From Oceanospirillaceae bacterium (lineage in GTDB: Bacteria > Pseudomonadota > Gammaproteobacteria > Pseudomonadales > Oceanobacteraceae), in NCBI GenBank assembly GCA_002724925.1, contig PBQA01000029.1, forward strand, positions 36,555 through 100,554: a stretch of DNA of 64,000 nt, read 5' to 3'. This document shows, piece by piece, positions 1 to 10,059 of this stretch. How positions within the stretch are numbered: the first letter of the stretch is position 1; the number at the start of each line of letters is the position of its first letter. The position numbers and the translations under genes were made by a program. The notes below the pieces were generated by a model. That model ran no database searches, was not told where the DNA came from, and was given only the letters and a program-made list of their open reading frames with translations.

Positions 1-89
1 CATTTTGATACTTAACTGAAAAGAGGGAAGTCAATCAGTTGGCGTTGATTACGCTGTTCCGTGTTTTATTGAGGGAAAGGGCATCTGCC

Positions 90-1547
90 ATGTGGAGAGA
101 AATCAAAATTTTACTTGTCGATGACGACGAACAACGTCGCCATGATCTTAAGGTAATTCTCGATTTCCTGGGCGAAGAAGTTATCGTGGCGGGCTCGTCA
201 GACTGGCGCAAAGTTGCGGATGCCAGCATTGAAGAGAGCACTGAGATCAGTGCAGTAATGCTGGGCGACTGTGATAACCAGTCGCTTGAGAAAACTGTTG
301 AGGCGATGCTTGCCTGGGATAAGGGGCTGCCATTCCTTTTTGTTGGCAGCCAGATACAGGTCGACGAATTATCTGAAAATGTCCGCCGCTGTGTATTAGC
401 CAGCCTGGCGATGCCCCCAAGTTACAATAAAATGCTTGATAGCCTTCACCGCTGTCAGGTGTTCCGCGAACAATATACGCACAACCGCAGTCGCGGTGAG
501 CGACGCGAAGTTCAACTTTTCCGAAGCCTTGTGGGTACCAGCCGTCAGATTCAACATGTGCGTGAGCTGATCATGCAGGTGGCCGATAAAGACGTCAGCG
601 TTATGATTCAGGGCGAGAGCGGCACGGGTAAGGAAGTGGTTGCCCGTAACCTGCATTATCATTCGCATCGCCGTAATAAACCCTTCGTGCCTGTGAACTG
701 CGGTGCTATTCCGGCTGAGCTGCTTGAGAGTGAGCTGTTCGGGCATGAGAAAGGCGCATTCACCGGTGCAATCAACAGCCGTCCGGGGCGTTTTGAGCTG
801 GCAGAGGGTGGTACGCTCTTTCTGGATGAGATCGGTGACATGCCGCTCAATATGCAGGTAAAAATCCTGCGTGTGTTGCAGGAGCATACGTTTGAGCGTG
901 TTGGCAGTAATAAAACCCTTAAAGCGAATGTCCGTGTTATTGCAGCCACGCACAAGAACCTCGAAAAAATGATTGAGGATGGTTCATTCAGGGAAGACCT
1001 GTACTACCGTCTGAATGTTTTCCCCATCGATATGCCATCGCTGCGCGAGCGTGTCGAAGATCTGCCCCTGCTGTTGAATGAACTGATTTCCCGCCTGGAA
1101 AATGAAAAGCGCGGTTCTATCCGCTTTAACTCGGCTGCAATTATGTCGCTGTGCCGTCATGAGTGGCATGGGAATGTTCGTGAGCTGGCTAACCTGGTAG
1201 AGCGTTTAGCAATTCTGCATCCGTACGGTGTTATTGGTGTAAATGAATTGCCGAAGAAGTTCCGTCACGTGGATGAAGACGATGAGCAGTACACACCACC
1301 GGTTGTTGCGGACGTCACTCAGAACGAAGGTCTGGCGGGTGTCGACAGCCCAGCCTTGTTACCGGTGAATGGTCTGGATCTGCGTGAATATCTGTCTGAC
1401 CTTGAGTGTTCGTTGATTCAGCAAGCGCTTGATGATGCCAATGGCGTTGTCGCACGCGCTGCCGAGAAACTCAGTATCCGCCGTACGACACTGGTGGAGA
1501 AAATGCGTAAGTACAACATCAACCGCAAAGAAAAAGACATGGCCTGA
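90..1547 (+). CDS. fleQ: Flagellar master regulator FleQ, sigma-54 enhancer-binding protein
   Basis: FleQ activates RpoN-dependent flagellar promoters and in Pseudomonas also responds to c-di-GMP. The 485-residue product opens with a degenerate receiver domain (about 1-120) in which Gly replaces the usual phospho-Asp, then an AAA+ domain with Walker A GESGTGK (175-181), the sigma-54 contact loop GAFTGA (222-227) and Walker B LFLDEIGD, and a Fis-type helix-turn-helix near 440-480. The c-di-GMP contacts known from P. aeruginosa FleQ look conserved: LFRS (143-146), Arg186-Asn187 and ExxxR (331-335). I chose ATG 90 because GAGGGAAAGGG lies just upstream and the product then begins MWRE like Pseudomonas FleQ; a TTG at 39 is open in frame. 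The five sigma-54 promoters downstream are its likely targets. Confidence 0.95.
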   Translation: MWREIKILLVDDDEQRRHDLKVILDFLGEEVIVAGSSDWRKVADASIEESTEISAVMLGDCDNQSLEKTVEAMLAWDKGLPFLFVGSQIQVDELSENVRRCVLASLAMPPSYNKMLDSLHRCQVFREQYTHNRSRGERREVQLFRSLVGTSRQIQHVRELIMQVADKDVSVMIQGESGTGKEVVARNLHYHSHRRNKPFVPVNCGAIPAELLESELFGHEKGAFTGAINSRPGRFELAEGGTLFLDEIGDMPLNMQVKILRVLQEHTFERVGSNKTLKANVRVIAATHKNLEKMIEDGSFREDLYYRLNVFPIDMPSLRERVEDLPLLLNELISRLENEKRGSIRFNSAAIMSLCRHEWHGNVRELANLVERLAILHPYGVIGVNELPKKFRHVDEDDEQYTPPVVADVTQNEGLAGVDSPALLPVNGLDLREYLSDLECSLIQQALDDANGVVARAAEKLSIRRTTLVEKMRKYNINRKEKDMA

Positions 1548-1560
1548 TCAGCCACAGAAG

Positions 1561-1587
1561 CGGCCTGCATTGGCGGGCCGTTGATTT
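1561..1587 (+). terminator. Hairpin after fleQ, likely terminator
   Basis: CGGCCTGC, loop ATTG, GCGGGCCG forms an 8-bp stem with one G-U pair at 1561-1580, 14 bases after the fleQ stop. It is followed by the weak T-rich stretch TTGATTT. It probably ends or reduces fleQ transcription before the separate fleSR promoter. Confidence 0.5.
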
Positions 1588-1654
1588 CAATCCTACCTGA
1601 CTTTCGTAACCTCTCTTTTTTAAATTATCCTCCCTCTAAGTTTATTGCAGTTGC

Positions 1655-1670
1655 TGGCACGCTAATTGCC
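1655..1670 (+). promoter_or_regulatory. Sigma-54 promoter of fleSR
   Basis: TGGCACGCTAATTGCC matches the -24/-12 consensus TGGCACG-N4-TTGC, with ten bases between the invariant GG and GC. It lies 57 bases before the fleS ATG. Pseudomonas fleSR is a FleQ/RpoN-dependent operon, so both sequence and position agree. Confidence 0.85.
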
Positions 1671-1726
1671 CAATACCTATCAGTGACATTTTTCCGCCGC
1701 AAATGTGGTGTTCTGGTGAGGTATTT

Positions 1727-2926
1727 ATGGCGAGTGTGGCATTAAGTTCAGTTCCTGACGATCAGCAGCCCCTGGACCCCAGTGAGCTCAAGCGCGCATT
1801 TAACATGTTCAATGAGATGTCGCAGCAGCTGACGGATTCTTACGCCTTTCTCGAAAACAAGGTTGAGCAACTCAGCGGCGAACTGGCGACGGTGTCTGCG
1901 CAGCGTATGCAGGAGCTGGGCGAAAAAGAACGTCTGGCCGATCGCCTGGAAAGCCTGCTGCAGATGCTACCTGCAGGTGTTCTGCTGCTCGATGAAAATG
2001 GCGTCATTATTCAGAGTAACCCAGCCGCTGAAGACCTTTTATTAGCAGCTTCGGGTGCTGGCACCTTGCTTGGCCAGCGCTGGCGCAACGTGATTAAGCG
2101 TTGTTTCAAACCACGCCGGGATGACGGTCATGAAATTTCACTGGTTGATGGTCGCCGCGTCAGTCTGCGCACCGCAGCCATGACCAATGAGCGTGGACAG
2201 CTGATTCTTCTTACCGACCTGACGGAAACCCGTGCGTTGCAGTCTCAGTTGGCTCAACACGAGCGCTTGTCGGCCATGGGAAAAATGGTCGCTTCTCTGG
2301 CGCATCAGATTCGGACACCTCTGGCAGCGGCGACACTCTACGCGGGCCATCTTAGTTCCGAAGATCTCGCTGAAGAACACCGTATTCGCTTTGCCGGTAA
2401 GTTGCAGGAGCGACTTCATCACCTGGAAAGCCAGGTGCGCGATATGTTGATTTTTGCCCGTGGCGAGGCGCCATTAAACGATGATGTGAAAGTAACGTCC
2501 CTGTTGGACGGTATTGCCTCGGCCATGGAGGTCGCTGTTGCGCAGAGCGGCGCTGTCTGCACGCTTGAGAATCAAGTGGGGGAAGCTTCCCTTATGTGTA
2601 ATCGGGACTCTTTAATCAGCGCCGTAATGAACCTGATTAATAACGCCCTTGAGTCCTGTGAGCACCCTATCGAGATCAAATTGGTCGCCCGTCGTGACGA
2701 GCAGGGCAGGCTGTGTATCGCCGTCATGGACAACGGTCCAGGCCTGCCGGATGACAAGAAAAACCGCATGATGGAGCCTTTCTTTACAACAAAAAGCAAT
2801 GGTACCGGGCTGGGTCTGGCCGTTGTGCAGGCGGTTGTTCGTGCTCATCACGGTGATTTCAGATTAACCGACAGCCCACTGGGTGGGGTGTCTGCAGAAA
2901 TGTACCTGCCGCTCGCACGCGGTTAA
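1727..2926 (+). CDS. fleS: Sensor histidine kinase FleS
   Basis: FleS is the cytoplasmic kinase that phosphorylates FleR to switch on mid-hierarchy (basal body and hook) flagellar genes. The 399-residue product has no membrane segment: a coiled-coil region (about 35-80), a PAS domain (80-170), the H-box AHQIRTPL with His193, and an ATPase domain with N-box VMNLINNALE, G1 DNGPGLPD and G2 GTGLGLAV. ATG 1727 is preferred over ATG 1703 because GGTGAGG lies at 1715-1721 and the product then begins MASV. It is transcribed from the sigma-54 promoter at 1655 and is followed after 28 bases by its partner fleR. Confidence 0.93.
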   Translation: MASVALSSVPDDQQPLDPSELKRAFNMFNEMSQQLTDSYAFLENKVEQLSGELATVSAQRMQELGEKERLADRLESLLQMLPAGVLLLDENGVIIQSNPAAEDLLLAASGAGTLLGQRWRNVIKRCFKPRRDDGHEISLVDGRRVSLRTAAMTNERGQLILLTDLTETRALQSQLAQHERLSAMGKMVASLAHQIRTPLAAATLYAGHLSSEDLAEEHRIRFAGKLQERLHHLESQVRDMLIFARGEAPLNDDVKVTSLLDGIASAMEVAVAQSGAVCTLENQVGEASLMCNRDSLISAVMNLINNALESCEHPIEIKLVARRDEQGRLCIAVMDNGPGLPDDKKNRMMEPFFTTKSNGTGLGLAVVQAVVRAHHGDFRLTDSPLGGVSAEMYLPLARG

Positions 2927-2954
2927 TTCAAACAGGTATCTAAGAGGAATTATT

Positions 2955-4325
2955 ATGCGCTTACTCGTTGTTGAAGATGATCCGACTCTACGTGAAGCAG
3001 TCGTAGATACCCTGAAAATGAAAGGGTACGACGTCAAAGAAGCTCCGAACGGCATCGAGGCTGTGGCTTTGCTGAATCACCATAATTTCGACGTTGTTCT
3101 GTCGGATATTAATATGCCTGGCATGGACGGTCTTGAGTTGCTGAATCACATAAAGCAGCAGCACCCATGGTTGCCTGTATTGTTAATGACTGCCTATGGC
3201 GATGTTTCTCAGGCAGTTCAGGCGATGCAGAAAGGTGCTGATGATTACCTGATGAAGCCATTCGAATTGCGTGAACTTGAGGCTCTGTTAAAGCCCTATA
3301 CGCAAGGTGAAACTGAGGTATCGGATAAAGATCAACCTGTGTGTGAATCCTTCGCGTCGCAGCAGTTATTTCAGATGGCCATGCGTGTCGCGGCAACAGA
3401 TTCCACGGTGTTGATCAGTGGTGAGAGCGGTACCGGCAAAGAAGTTCTTGCCCGTTATATTCACCAGAATTCGCCAAGAAAAAGTGGCCCTTTTATCGCA
3501 CTGAACTGTGCTGCTATTCCGGAAAATATGCTTGAAGCCATGTTGTTTGGCTATGAGAAGGGCGCATTTACCGGGGCTTACAGTGCTATGCCGGGCAAGT
3601 TTGAACAGGCGGATGGTGGCACCATTCTGCTTGATGAAATTACTGAAATGGACATGGGGCTTCAGGCGAAACTGCTGCGAGTGCTGCAGGAGCGTCAGGT
3701 CGAACGTCTGGGCGGTAAGAAAACCATTGATCTTGATGTTCGTATTGTTGCCACGACGAACCGTGAACTGGCGGATTACGTAGCCGAAGGTAACTTCAGA
3801 GAAGATCTGTATTACCGCCTCACCGTATTCCCTCTGCAGTGGCTACCGCTGCGCGAACGCCGCGACGACATCCTCCCTCTGGCGCGCCGCTTACTCGCGC
3901 ATCATGCCGATAAAATGAAACGACCAGCACCATCACTGCATGCCGATGCTGAACGTAAGTTGGTAACGCACAGCTGGCCCGGCAACGTTCGTGAGCTGGA
4001 TAACACAGTCCAGCGTGCACTGATTATGCAGACTGGAAATCAACTGAACGCAAATGACTTTATTCTGACTCCGGTGCCAAAGCATCGTCAGGTCCCGGCA
4101 CCAGTGTCTGTGGATGTGGCGGATGTTACGCAGGATGAAGGCGAGTTAGGTTCTGACTTACGTACCCGTGAGGTTGAATTAATCGTTCGCGCATTGAAAG
4201 AAGAACCCAGTAGAAAAGAAGCCGCTGAACGGCTGGGTATCAGCCCTCGAACACTACGCTACAAGGTGGCGCGCTTAAGAGATGAGGGTGTTGATGTTGA
4301 ATCTATGGTGCTGGCTGCGTCTTAA
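2955..4325 (+). CDS. fleR: Sigma-54-dependent response regulator FleR
   Basis: FleR is the response regulator partner of FleS and activates RpoN promoters of later flagellar structural genes. The 456-residue protein has a canonical receiver domain with phospho-acceptor Asp51 (VVLSDINMP), an AAA+ domain with Walker A GESGTGK (156-162) and GAFTGA (203-208), and a C-terminal Fis-type helix-turn-helix near 420-445. Start ATG 2955 is supported by AAGAGGAA at 2942-2949; an upstream in-frame ATG at 2883 would lie inside fleS and is rejected. Unlike FleQ, its receiver keeps the phosphorylation site. Confidence 0.95.
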   Translation: MRLLVVEDDPTLREAVVDTLKMKGYDVKEAPNGIEAVALLNHHNFDVVLSDINMPGMDGLELLNHIKQQHPWLPVLLMTAYGDVSQAVQAMQKGADDYLMKPFELRELEALLKPYTQGETEVSDKDQPVCESFASQQLFQMAMRVAATDSTVLISGESGTGKEVLARYIHQNSPRKSGPFIALNCAAIPENMLEAMLFGYEKGAFTGAYSAMPGKFEQADGGTILLDEITEMDMGLQAKLLRVLQERQVERLGGKKTIDLDVRIVATTNRELADYVAEGNFREDLYYRLTVFPLQWLPLRERRDDILPLARRLLAHHADKMKRPAPSLHADAERKLVTHSWPGNVRELDNTVQRALIMQTGNQLNANDFILTPVPKHRQVPAPVSVDVADVTQDEGELGSDLRTREVELIVRALKEEPSRKEAAERLGISPRTLRYKVARLRDEGVDVESMVLAAS

Positions 4326-4334
4326 GCGCGAAGC

Positions 4335-4350
4335 TGGCAAGGGGTTTGCA
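4335..4350 (+). promoter_or_regulatory. Sigma-54 promoter of the fliE operon
   Basis: TGGCAAGGGGTTTGCA fits TGGCA-C/A-G-N4-TTGCA with the correct ten-base GG-to-GC spacing. It begins ten bases after the fleR stop and 96 bases before fliE, so fliEFGHIJ can be transcribed independently of fleSR. Confidence 0.85.
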
Positions 4351-4430
4351 ACGTCAAAGAATGCATCGGAAAAATATAGAAAAAGTGTCAAAAATAAGTT
4401 GCCGATGCGTTGCAGAAGAGGGTGTAGAAA

Positions 4431-4841
4431 ATGGTTGATCGTGTTGATGTAAGTTCAGTTCTGATGCAGATGCGACAGGTAAAAGATCAGTTGCGTTCGC
4501 AGAATGAAATGGCCAGCCAGGGAGTGCGACCAAATGCTGAAATGGACGCCGTTGCACGGATCTCTAAGCAAGCCGAGCAAGCAACCAGCATTAACGAAGT
4601 CAGTGGTGATAATACGGTTCCTGATTTCCAGTCCATGTTTAAAAATGCCATCGATAATGTGAATGAAAACCAGCAGACGGCTGCACAGCTGGCAACACGG
4701 TTTGAACAGGGCGACCCTTCCATTGATCTGCCAGAGGTCATGATTGCTCTGCAGAAATCCAGCGTTTCTTTTCAGGCGATGACACAGGTTCGTAACAAAC
4801 TTGTCGAGGCCTATAAAGACATCATGAACATGCCTGTATAA
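4431..4841 (+). CDS. fliE: Flagellar hook-basal body protein FliE
   Basis: FliE joins the MS ring to the proximal rod in the periplasm. The 136-residue product is somewhat longer than the usual roughly 110 because of an N-terminal stretch. The FliE core is clear: a [21 protein letters not shown] helix and a C-terminal helix with [21 protein letters not shown]. It has no cleavable signal, as expected for an export-apparatus substrate. It is the first gene of the operon behind the sigma-54 promoter at 4335 and is followed after 11 bases by fliF. Confidence 0.92.
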   Translation: MVDRVDVSSVLMQMRQVKDQLRSQNEMASQGVRPNAEMDAVARISKQAEQATSINEVSGDNTVPDFQSMFKNAIDNVNENQQTAAQLATRFEQGDPSIDLPEVMIALQKSSVSFQAMTQVRNKLVEAYKDIMNMPV

Positions 4842-4852
4842 CGAGCTGAGCT

Positions 4853-6592
4853 ATGGAAAACGTACCCGCACAAGCAGGCGCCGGCGCTGATGGCGCTAAC
4901 GCAAACGCTCAGGAACCTCAGGCAAGTAGCACGAATACTGGTGCCGAAGGCTTAAGCGAGAATAGCGCTCCGACATCCGGACATCCTCTACTCGCTGGTT
5001 TCAGCAGCCTTCCTATGACGCGTCAGGTGATGGCGATTGGTGGTATCGCACTGGTCGTCGCCATTGGTATTGCGGTCATGATCTGGTCAGGCGAACCCAC
5101 CTACAAGCCTCTGATTCACCGCATGCAGGATCACAACGCCCAGGATATTGTCGAGATCCTGAATCGTGAGGGTATTCCATTCCAGATTGATCCGACGACC
5201 CAGGTTCTGATGGTCGAAGCGGGGGATGTGCACCAGGCACGGATGAAACTCGCTGCGGCCAGCCTGATCGATGATAAAACCGTCGGGCTGGAAGTGCTTG
5301 AGCAGGACAGCGCGCTCGGTACCAGTCAGTTTATTGAAAATGCACGCTATCGCCGCGGTCTGGAAGGTGAACTTGCACGTACGGTTGCCAGTGTTAAATC
5401 GGTGCGCAATGCCCGTGTTCATCTGGCGATTCCCCGTCAGTCGGTGTTTGTACGTGATCAACGTAAGCCCCGTGCATCGGTATTTGTAGAGTTATATCCC
5501 GGCAGTAACCTGAGTAAAGATCAGGTTGAGGCTGTTGTGAATCTGGTCGCAACCAGTGTCAGTGAAATGGATCGGTCTGATGTGTCAGTGGTTGATCAGC
5601 ACGGCAATCTGCTGTCGAAAATTGAAGATGACACGGAAGAAATGCTGGCAGCCCGCCAGCTGGAATATCGCGAAAAAGTTGAGTCGTCTATTTCTGACGC
5701 GGTGAATAATATTCTTCAGCCGGTGCTGGGCTCTGCGAACTACAAAGCGGAAGTGTCGGCAGACATCGACTTTACGATCAGAGAAGAAAGCTCTGAACTC
5801 TTTAATCCTGATTTGATTGCGCTGCGCAGTGAGCAGGTCATCGACGAAGAAAACATGTCAGAGGCTGGTGGCGGCATTCCTGGTGCGCTTTCTAACCAGC
5901 CTCCGCCAGAAGCAGCTGCTCCGGAAGAAGCCATTGGCACGGGGGCCGGCGGTGCGGGTGCGGCAGGTAAGCGTCGCTCAGAAGCAACTCGTAATTACGA
6001 GGTCGATCGTACACTGAGCTATCGCCAGCATTCGGTCGGAGATATCCGTCGCCTGACCGTTGCGGTAGTAATTAACGACAAAGCGGTGCTTGATGCGGAT
6101 GGGAACACCACGACGCAGCCATGGACTGTGGATGACCTGCAGCGCCTCGAAACTCTGGTGAAAGATGCCGTTGGCTTTAATGCGGCTCGAGGTGACAGTG
6201 TGAACGTCATCAACTCTCCATTCATGGGTGATGATTCGCTGACGCTGGGCGAACCTGATATCTGGACTCAGCCCTGGTTCTGGGAACTGGTAAAACAGGT
6301 GCTGGCGGGATTGTTCGTTCTGATCCTCATATTCGGTGTTATCCGTCCTACTATTAAGAGCATTACAAATAAAGGTCGGGAAGAAAGTGACTTACTGCTC
6401 GATGAGCTTGAAGATGCTGAAGCCGGTCTGGATGATGATAAGGTGACACTGGCGGGCATGGATGAATATCTACTTCCCGGTGCGTCAGAAAGTTATGAGC
6501 GTCAGCTGGATGCCTTGAAAGGGCTGATCGCAGAAGATCCGGCCCGGGTCGCTCAGGTAGTTATTCAGTGGGTAAACGACGATGCCGGATAA
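4853..6592 (+). CDS. fliF: Flagellar MS-ring protein FliF
   Basis: FliF polymerises in the inner membrane to form the MS ring on which the motor and export gate are built. The 579-residue product has a cytoplasmic N-terminus rich in Ala and Gln (1-50), a first transmembrane helix at about 59-78, periplasmic ring-building domains, a Gly/Ala/Pro-rich linker near 345-375, a second transmembrane helix at about 482-497 and an acidic cytoplasmic C-terminus ending in the FliG-binding region. Its 3' end overlaps the fliG start by 11 bases, suggesting translational coupling of these two directly interacting proteins. Confidence 0.95.
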   Translation: MENVPAQAGAGADGANANAQEPQASSTNTGAEGLSENSAPTSGHPLLAGFSSLPMTRQVMAIGGIALVVAIGIAVMIWSGEPTYKPLIHRMQDHNAQDIVEILNREGIPFQIDPTTQVLMVEAGDVHQARMKLAAASLIDDKTVGLEVLEQDSALGTSQFIENARYRRGLEGELARTVASVKSVRNARVHLAIPRQSVFVRDQRKPRASVFVELYPGSNLSKDQVEAVVNLVATSVSEMDRSDVSVVDQHGNLLSKIEDDTEEMLAARQLEYREKVESSISDAVNNILQPVLGSANYKAEVSADIDFTIREESSELFNPDLIALRSEQVIDEENMSEAGGGIPGALSNQPPPEAAAPEEAIGTGAGGAGAAGKRRSEATRNYEVDRTLSYRQHSVGDIRRLTVAVVINDKAVLDADGNTTTQPWTVDDLQRLETLVKDAVGFNAARGDSVNVINSPFMGDDSLTLGEPDIWTQPWFWELVKQVLAGLFVLILIFGVIRPTIKSITNKGREESDLLLDELEDAEAGLDDDKVTLAGMDEYLLPGASESYERQLDALKGLIAEDPARVAQVVIQWVNDDAG

Positions 6593-7613
6593 TACGATGC
6601 CCGAGGCGGGCAATGCACTAGCTAATCTCAACCGCACAGAGCGTGCTGCGATTCTGTTGATGTCTCTGGGCGAGAAAGACGCTGCCGAAATCCTGAAACA
6701 CATGGGCCCGAAAGAGGTTCAGCGTGTAGGTTCGGCCATGGCCACTCTTGCGAGTGTGAACCAGACTCAGGTTGAAGGCGTGGTATCAGAGTTCCTTGAT
6801 GCTGTCAGTGGTCAGACCGGCATGGGGCTTGGCGCTGATGACTACATCCGTAATATGCTGACGCAGGCTCTGGGTCAGGATAAAGCGGGCGCACTCATAG
6901 ACCGGATTCTTCTTGGCGGTAACACCACAGGCCTGGATTCATTGAAATGGATGGAGCCGCGTCAGGTTGCTGACCTGATTCGTCACGAGCACCCTCAGAT
7001 TCAGGCTATTGTTGTGTCATACCTGGACGCGGATCAGTCGGCGGAAGTGCTGTCTTTATTTGATGAGAAAGTCGTCCTAGACATCATCATGCGTGTTGCA
7101 TCGCTCGAGGCCGTTCAGCCAGCGGCACTGCAGGAACTTAACGATATCCTTGAACGCCAGTTTTCTGGCAAGGCAGGCACACAAACCACGACCATGGGTG
7201 GTATCAAATGCGCGGCCAGTATTGTTAACTTCGTGGATAGCACGATTGCCTCTGAGCTGCTTGAGCAGATTAAAGAGGTCGATGAAGATCTGGGTACCCA
7301 GATTGAAGACCTCATGTTTGTCTTCGATAACCTCGTTGACGTTGATGACCGGGGTATTCAGACCCTGCTGCGCGAAGTGTCGACCGACCTTCTGGTGCTG
7401 GCATTAAAAGGGGCAGATCCGGGCGTTCAGGAAAAGATATTCAAGAATATGTCGAAACGCGCTGCCGAGCTGTTACGTGATGATCTGGATGCGAAAGGGC
7501 CGGTCAAACTCAGTGACGTTGAAGGCGCTCAGAAAGAGATTCTTACCATTGCCCGTCGTCTGGCTGATGCCGGTGAAATTATGCTGGGCGGTGGTGGTGA
7601 GGCCATGGTGTAA
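6582..7613 (+). CDS. fliG: Flagellar motor switch protein FliG
   Basis: FliG forms the upper C ring, contacts FliF through its N-terminus and transmits torque from the stator through its charged C-terminal helix. The 343-residue length is typical. The middle domain carries the conserved EHPQ motif (RHEHPQIQAI). The C-terminal domain has the charged torque-helix region around DDRGIQTLLREVSTD and continues to ARRLADAGEI. The start overlaps the end of fliF and fliH follows three bases after the stop. Confidence 0.95.
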   Translation: MPDNTMPEAGNALANLNRTERAAILLMSLGEKDAAEILKHMGPKEVQRVGSAMATLASVNQTQVEGVVSEFLDAVSGQTGMGLGADDYIRNMLTQALGQDKAGALIDRILLGGNTTGLDSLKWMEPRQVADLIRHEHPQIQAIVVSYLDADQSAEVLSLFDEKVVLDIIMRVASLEAVQPAALQELNDILERQFSGKAGTQTTTMGGIKCAASIVNFVDSTIASELLEQIKEVDEDLGTQIEDLMFVFDNLVDVDDRGIQTLLREVSTDLLVLALKGADPGVQEKIFKNMSKRAAELLRDDLDAKGPVKLSDVEGAQKEILTIARRLADAGEIMLGGGGEAMV

Positions 7614-7616
7614 CCC

Positions 7617-8759
7617 ATGACCGAACTGAAGAAACGTGATGCGCCGATTCCTGCTGAAAGTGCGGAAGAAGCGCGTCCGTGGCGACTGCCGTTCTGGACT
7701 GAGCCTCCTGTTCATACTGTCGAGCGTGAACCCGATCCCGCAGATTCAGATGACGAGTCTACCGGTAAGGCAGACGCTGACAGTAATGAATCCCCTCCTA
7801 ATTTCCCGACGGCCGAAGAACTGGAAGCGATTCGCCGGGAAGCCTACAACGCCGGTTTAGAGCAAGGCTTGGTCGAAGGGCGTCAACAGGGTCATAAAGA
7901 CGGCTACGATGCTGGCTTCGCCGAAGGTCAGGCCGATGGTCAGGCTCAAGGCTTTGATGCTGGTAAAAAAGAAGGTTCGACTGCGGGCTTTCAGGAAGGC
8001 AAAGCGTTAGGCAGTCAGGAAGTCACTGACGAGGCACAGCGCCTGCGTCAGATTAGTGCCACGCTCACGGCGACACTCAAAGAGCGTGACGCTGAACTGC
8101 CTGATGTTATGCTGATGCTTCTTACCCGGCTCGCCGAACAGGTGCTAGAGCACGAATTGAATTCTGGAGCCGATAGTATCGCGCAGTTTGTCGACAAGGC
8201 CATTGCTGCTTTACCTTCAGGTGAGGCGTTGGCAAAGGTTTACGTTTCCGAAGCCGACTCTGAACTGATGGCATCCCATTCTGCAGCGAATAAATTGCTT
8301 GTCGATAAGACGTTGAATGCGGGCGAATGCCGTGTCGAAAGTGAAAATACCCTGGTTGAGTATTCAGTCAGCGAAAGCCTTCAGCAAACAATCGTCGCAC
8401 TGGCGAATAAATTATTGACGGCGTCTGACGGTTATCCTGACGACTCCATTGGTGAGTTCGTTCTGGTTGATGTATCAGAGGATACAGAGGCAGATGATGA
8501 ACTGGATGGCTACGATGATATTGAAGAGATCACTCAGGGCGATGTTCAGCAGCCGGCGGCATCAACATCAGAAGCTCTGGAGCCCGAAACTCAGCAGTCT
8601 GAAACTCAGCAGTCCGAAGTTGAGCAACCTGAAACTGAAAACGGCGCAGGGTTAGAACAGAGCACGGAACAAAACACACAAACAGACACGGAACCAGACA
8701 CAAATCCGGATTTGACGACGGAGGAATCAGACGATGACTCTGAGCAGCCGTTGGCGTGA
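7617..8759 (+). CDS. fliH: Flagellar export stator protein FliH, unusually long
   Basis: FliH binds the ATPase FliI and links it to the C ring during export. At 380 residues it is well above the usual 230-270. Residues 80-132 are an uninterrupted run of 14 glycines spaced every four residues (13 GxxxG units), an extreme version of the FliH helix-packing repeat. The globular C-terminal domain lies at about 140-280. It is followed by about 95 residues of acidic low-complexity tail containing [16 protein letters not shown]. The 3' end overlaps fliI by 26 bases. The tail is in the correct frame and ends at a normal stop, so I see no sign of a frameshift. Confidence 0.9.
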   Translation: MTELKKRDAPIPAESAEEARPWRLPFWTEPPVHTVEREPDPADSDDESTGKADADSNESPPNFPTAEELEAIRREAYNAGLEQGLVEGRQQGHKDGYDAGFAEGQADGQAQGFDAGKKEGSTAGFQEGKALGSQEVTDEAQRLRQISATLTATLKERDAELPDVMLMLLTRLAEQVLEHELNSGADSIAQFVDKAIAALPSGEALAKVYVSEADSELMASHSAANKLLVDKTLNAGECRVESENTLVEYSVSESLQQTIVALANKLLTASDGYPDDSIGEFVLVDVSEDTEADDELDGYDDIEEITQGDVQQPAASTSEALEPETQQSETQQSEVEQPETENGAGLEQSTEQNTQTDTEPDTNPDLTTEESDDDSEQPLA

Positions 8760-10059
8760 TCTCACACCCGAGGCGGTGTATCAACCGCGTACATCCGGTC
8801 GTCTTGTGCGCATGGTCGGTCTTACGCTGGAAGCTATCGGTATCGATGTCCGTACAGGTGATCGTTGCCGGGTAGAGCGTCCGGGTGGCGGTGATGTTGA
8901 GGCAGAAGTTGTCGGCTTTGATGGACAGCGTATTTTTCTGATGCCGATTGAGCAGGTTGATGGACTGCGTCCTGGGGCACGGGTCTGGCCGTTGCAGGGC
9001 AGTGCGGATGTACCGGTTGGTTTCTCTCTTCTGGGGCGGGTTGTTGACGGTGCCGGCCGGCCATTGGATCTTGATGGCCCGCTTCTCAATACCGAATCCG
9101 GAAATCTTCAGGGGCGCTATATTAACCCGCTGCACCGCGCACCCATCCGTGAAACGCTCGATGTTGGTATTCGCGCCATTAATTCCATGCTGACAGTAGG
9201 ACGCGGACAGCGTATCGGTTTGTTTGCGGGTTCGGGTGTCGGTAAAAGTGTGCTTCTCGGTATGATGACGCGCTTCACCAACGCTGATGTCGTCGTGGTT
9301 GGTCTGATTGGTGAGCGTGGCCGTGAAGTTAAAGAATTTATCGACGAGATTCTCGGGCCGGAGGGCCTTAAGCGTGCCGTTGTGATTGCATCACCTGCCG
9401 ATGATTCGCCCTTGATGCGTCTGAGAGCCGCCATGTACACGACCTCGGTCGCTGAATTCTTTCGCGATCAGGGACTTAACGTTCTTATGTTGATGGATTC
9501 ATTAACGCGCTATGCACAGGCGCAGCGTGAGATCGCTCTGGCTGTGGGTGAACCGCCAGCCACGAAAGGCTACCCACCTTCAGTATTTAATAAGCTTCCA
9601 AAGTTGGTCGAGCGTACGGGTAATGGTCAACAAGGTGGTGGGTCTATTACGGCGTTCTATACGGTATTGAGTGAAGGCGACGATATGCAGGACCCGATTG
9701 CCGATGCCAGTCGGGCAATTCTGGATGGTCATATCGTCCTGTCCAGGAAACTGGCGGAAGAAGGGCATTATCCAGCGATTGATGTCGAGGCTTCCGTCAG
9801 CCGTGTGATGCCTCAGGTTGTCGACGAAGGCTGGCTACAGCAATCGCAACTGTGCCGCCGTCTTATGGCGCATTATCGTCAGAATCAGGATCTCGTCGCT
9901 GTTGGGGCGTATCAGGCTGGCACGGACCAGGTGCTGGATGTCGCGATAGATCGTATGCCACAGATCAAAGCCATGCTCAGGCAAGGGCTGACCGAAGGTG
10001 CTGATATTGCGAACAGCCGTAAGGCGCTCAATGATCTGTTCCCAGGTGCAGATAAGTGA
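8734..10059 (+). CDS. fliI: Flagellum-specific ATPase FliI
   Basis: FliI is the hexameric F1-beta-like ATPase of the flagellar type III export apparatus; it unfolds and delivers substrates with FliH and FliJ. The 441-residue product carries Walker A AGSGVGKS (165-172), the FliI/F1 signature ERGREVKEF and Walker [18 protein letters not shown]. The ATG at 8734 lies within the fliH tail, and the N-terminus then reads as the usual FliI N-terminal domain ([16 protein letters not shown]). Its stop overlaps the fliJ GTG by four bases. Confidence 0.95.
   Translation: MTLSSRWRDLTPEAVYQPRTSGRLVRMVGLTLEAIGIDVRTGDRCRVERPGGGDVEAEVVGFDGQRIFLMPIEQVDGLRPGARVWPLQGSADVPVGFSLLGRVVDGAGRPLDLDGPLLNTESGNLQGRYINPLHRAPIRETLDVGIRAINSMLTVGRGQRIGLFAGSGVGKSVLLGMMTRFTNADVVVVGLIGERGREVKEFIDEILGPEGLKRAVVIASPADDSPLMRLRAAMYTTSVAEFFRDQGLNVLMLMDSLTRYAQAQREIALAVGEPPATKGYPPSVFNKLPKLVERTGNGQQGGGSITAFYTVLSEGDDMQDPIADASRAILDGHIVLSRKLAEEGHYPAIDVEASVSRVMPQVVDEGWLQQSQLCRRLMAHYRQNQDLVAVGAYQAGTDQVLDVAIDRMPQIKAMLRQGLTEGADIANSRKALNDLFPGADK

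Noticed and set aside
39..89. TTG 39 as the fleQ start
   Set aside because: The ribosome site and the conserved MWRE N-terminus support ATG 90.
396..953. Long antisense frames inside fleQ and many similar frames elsewhere
   Set aside because: They mirror the codon pattern of genuine genes on the other strand and have no start signals or domains.
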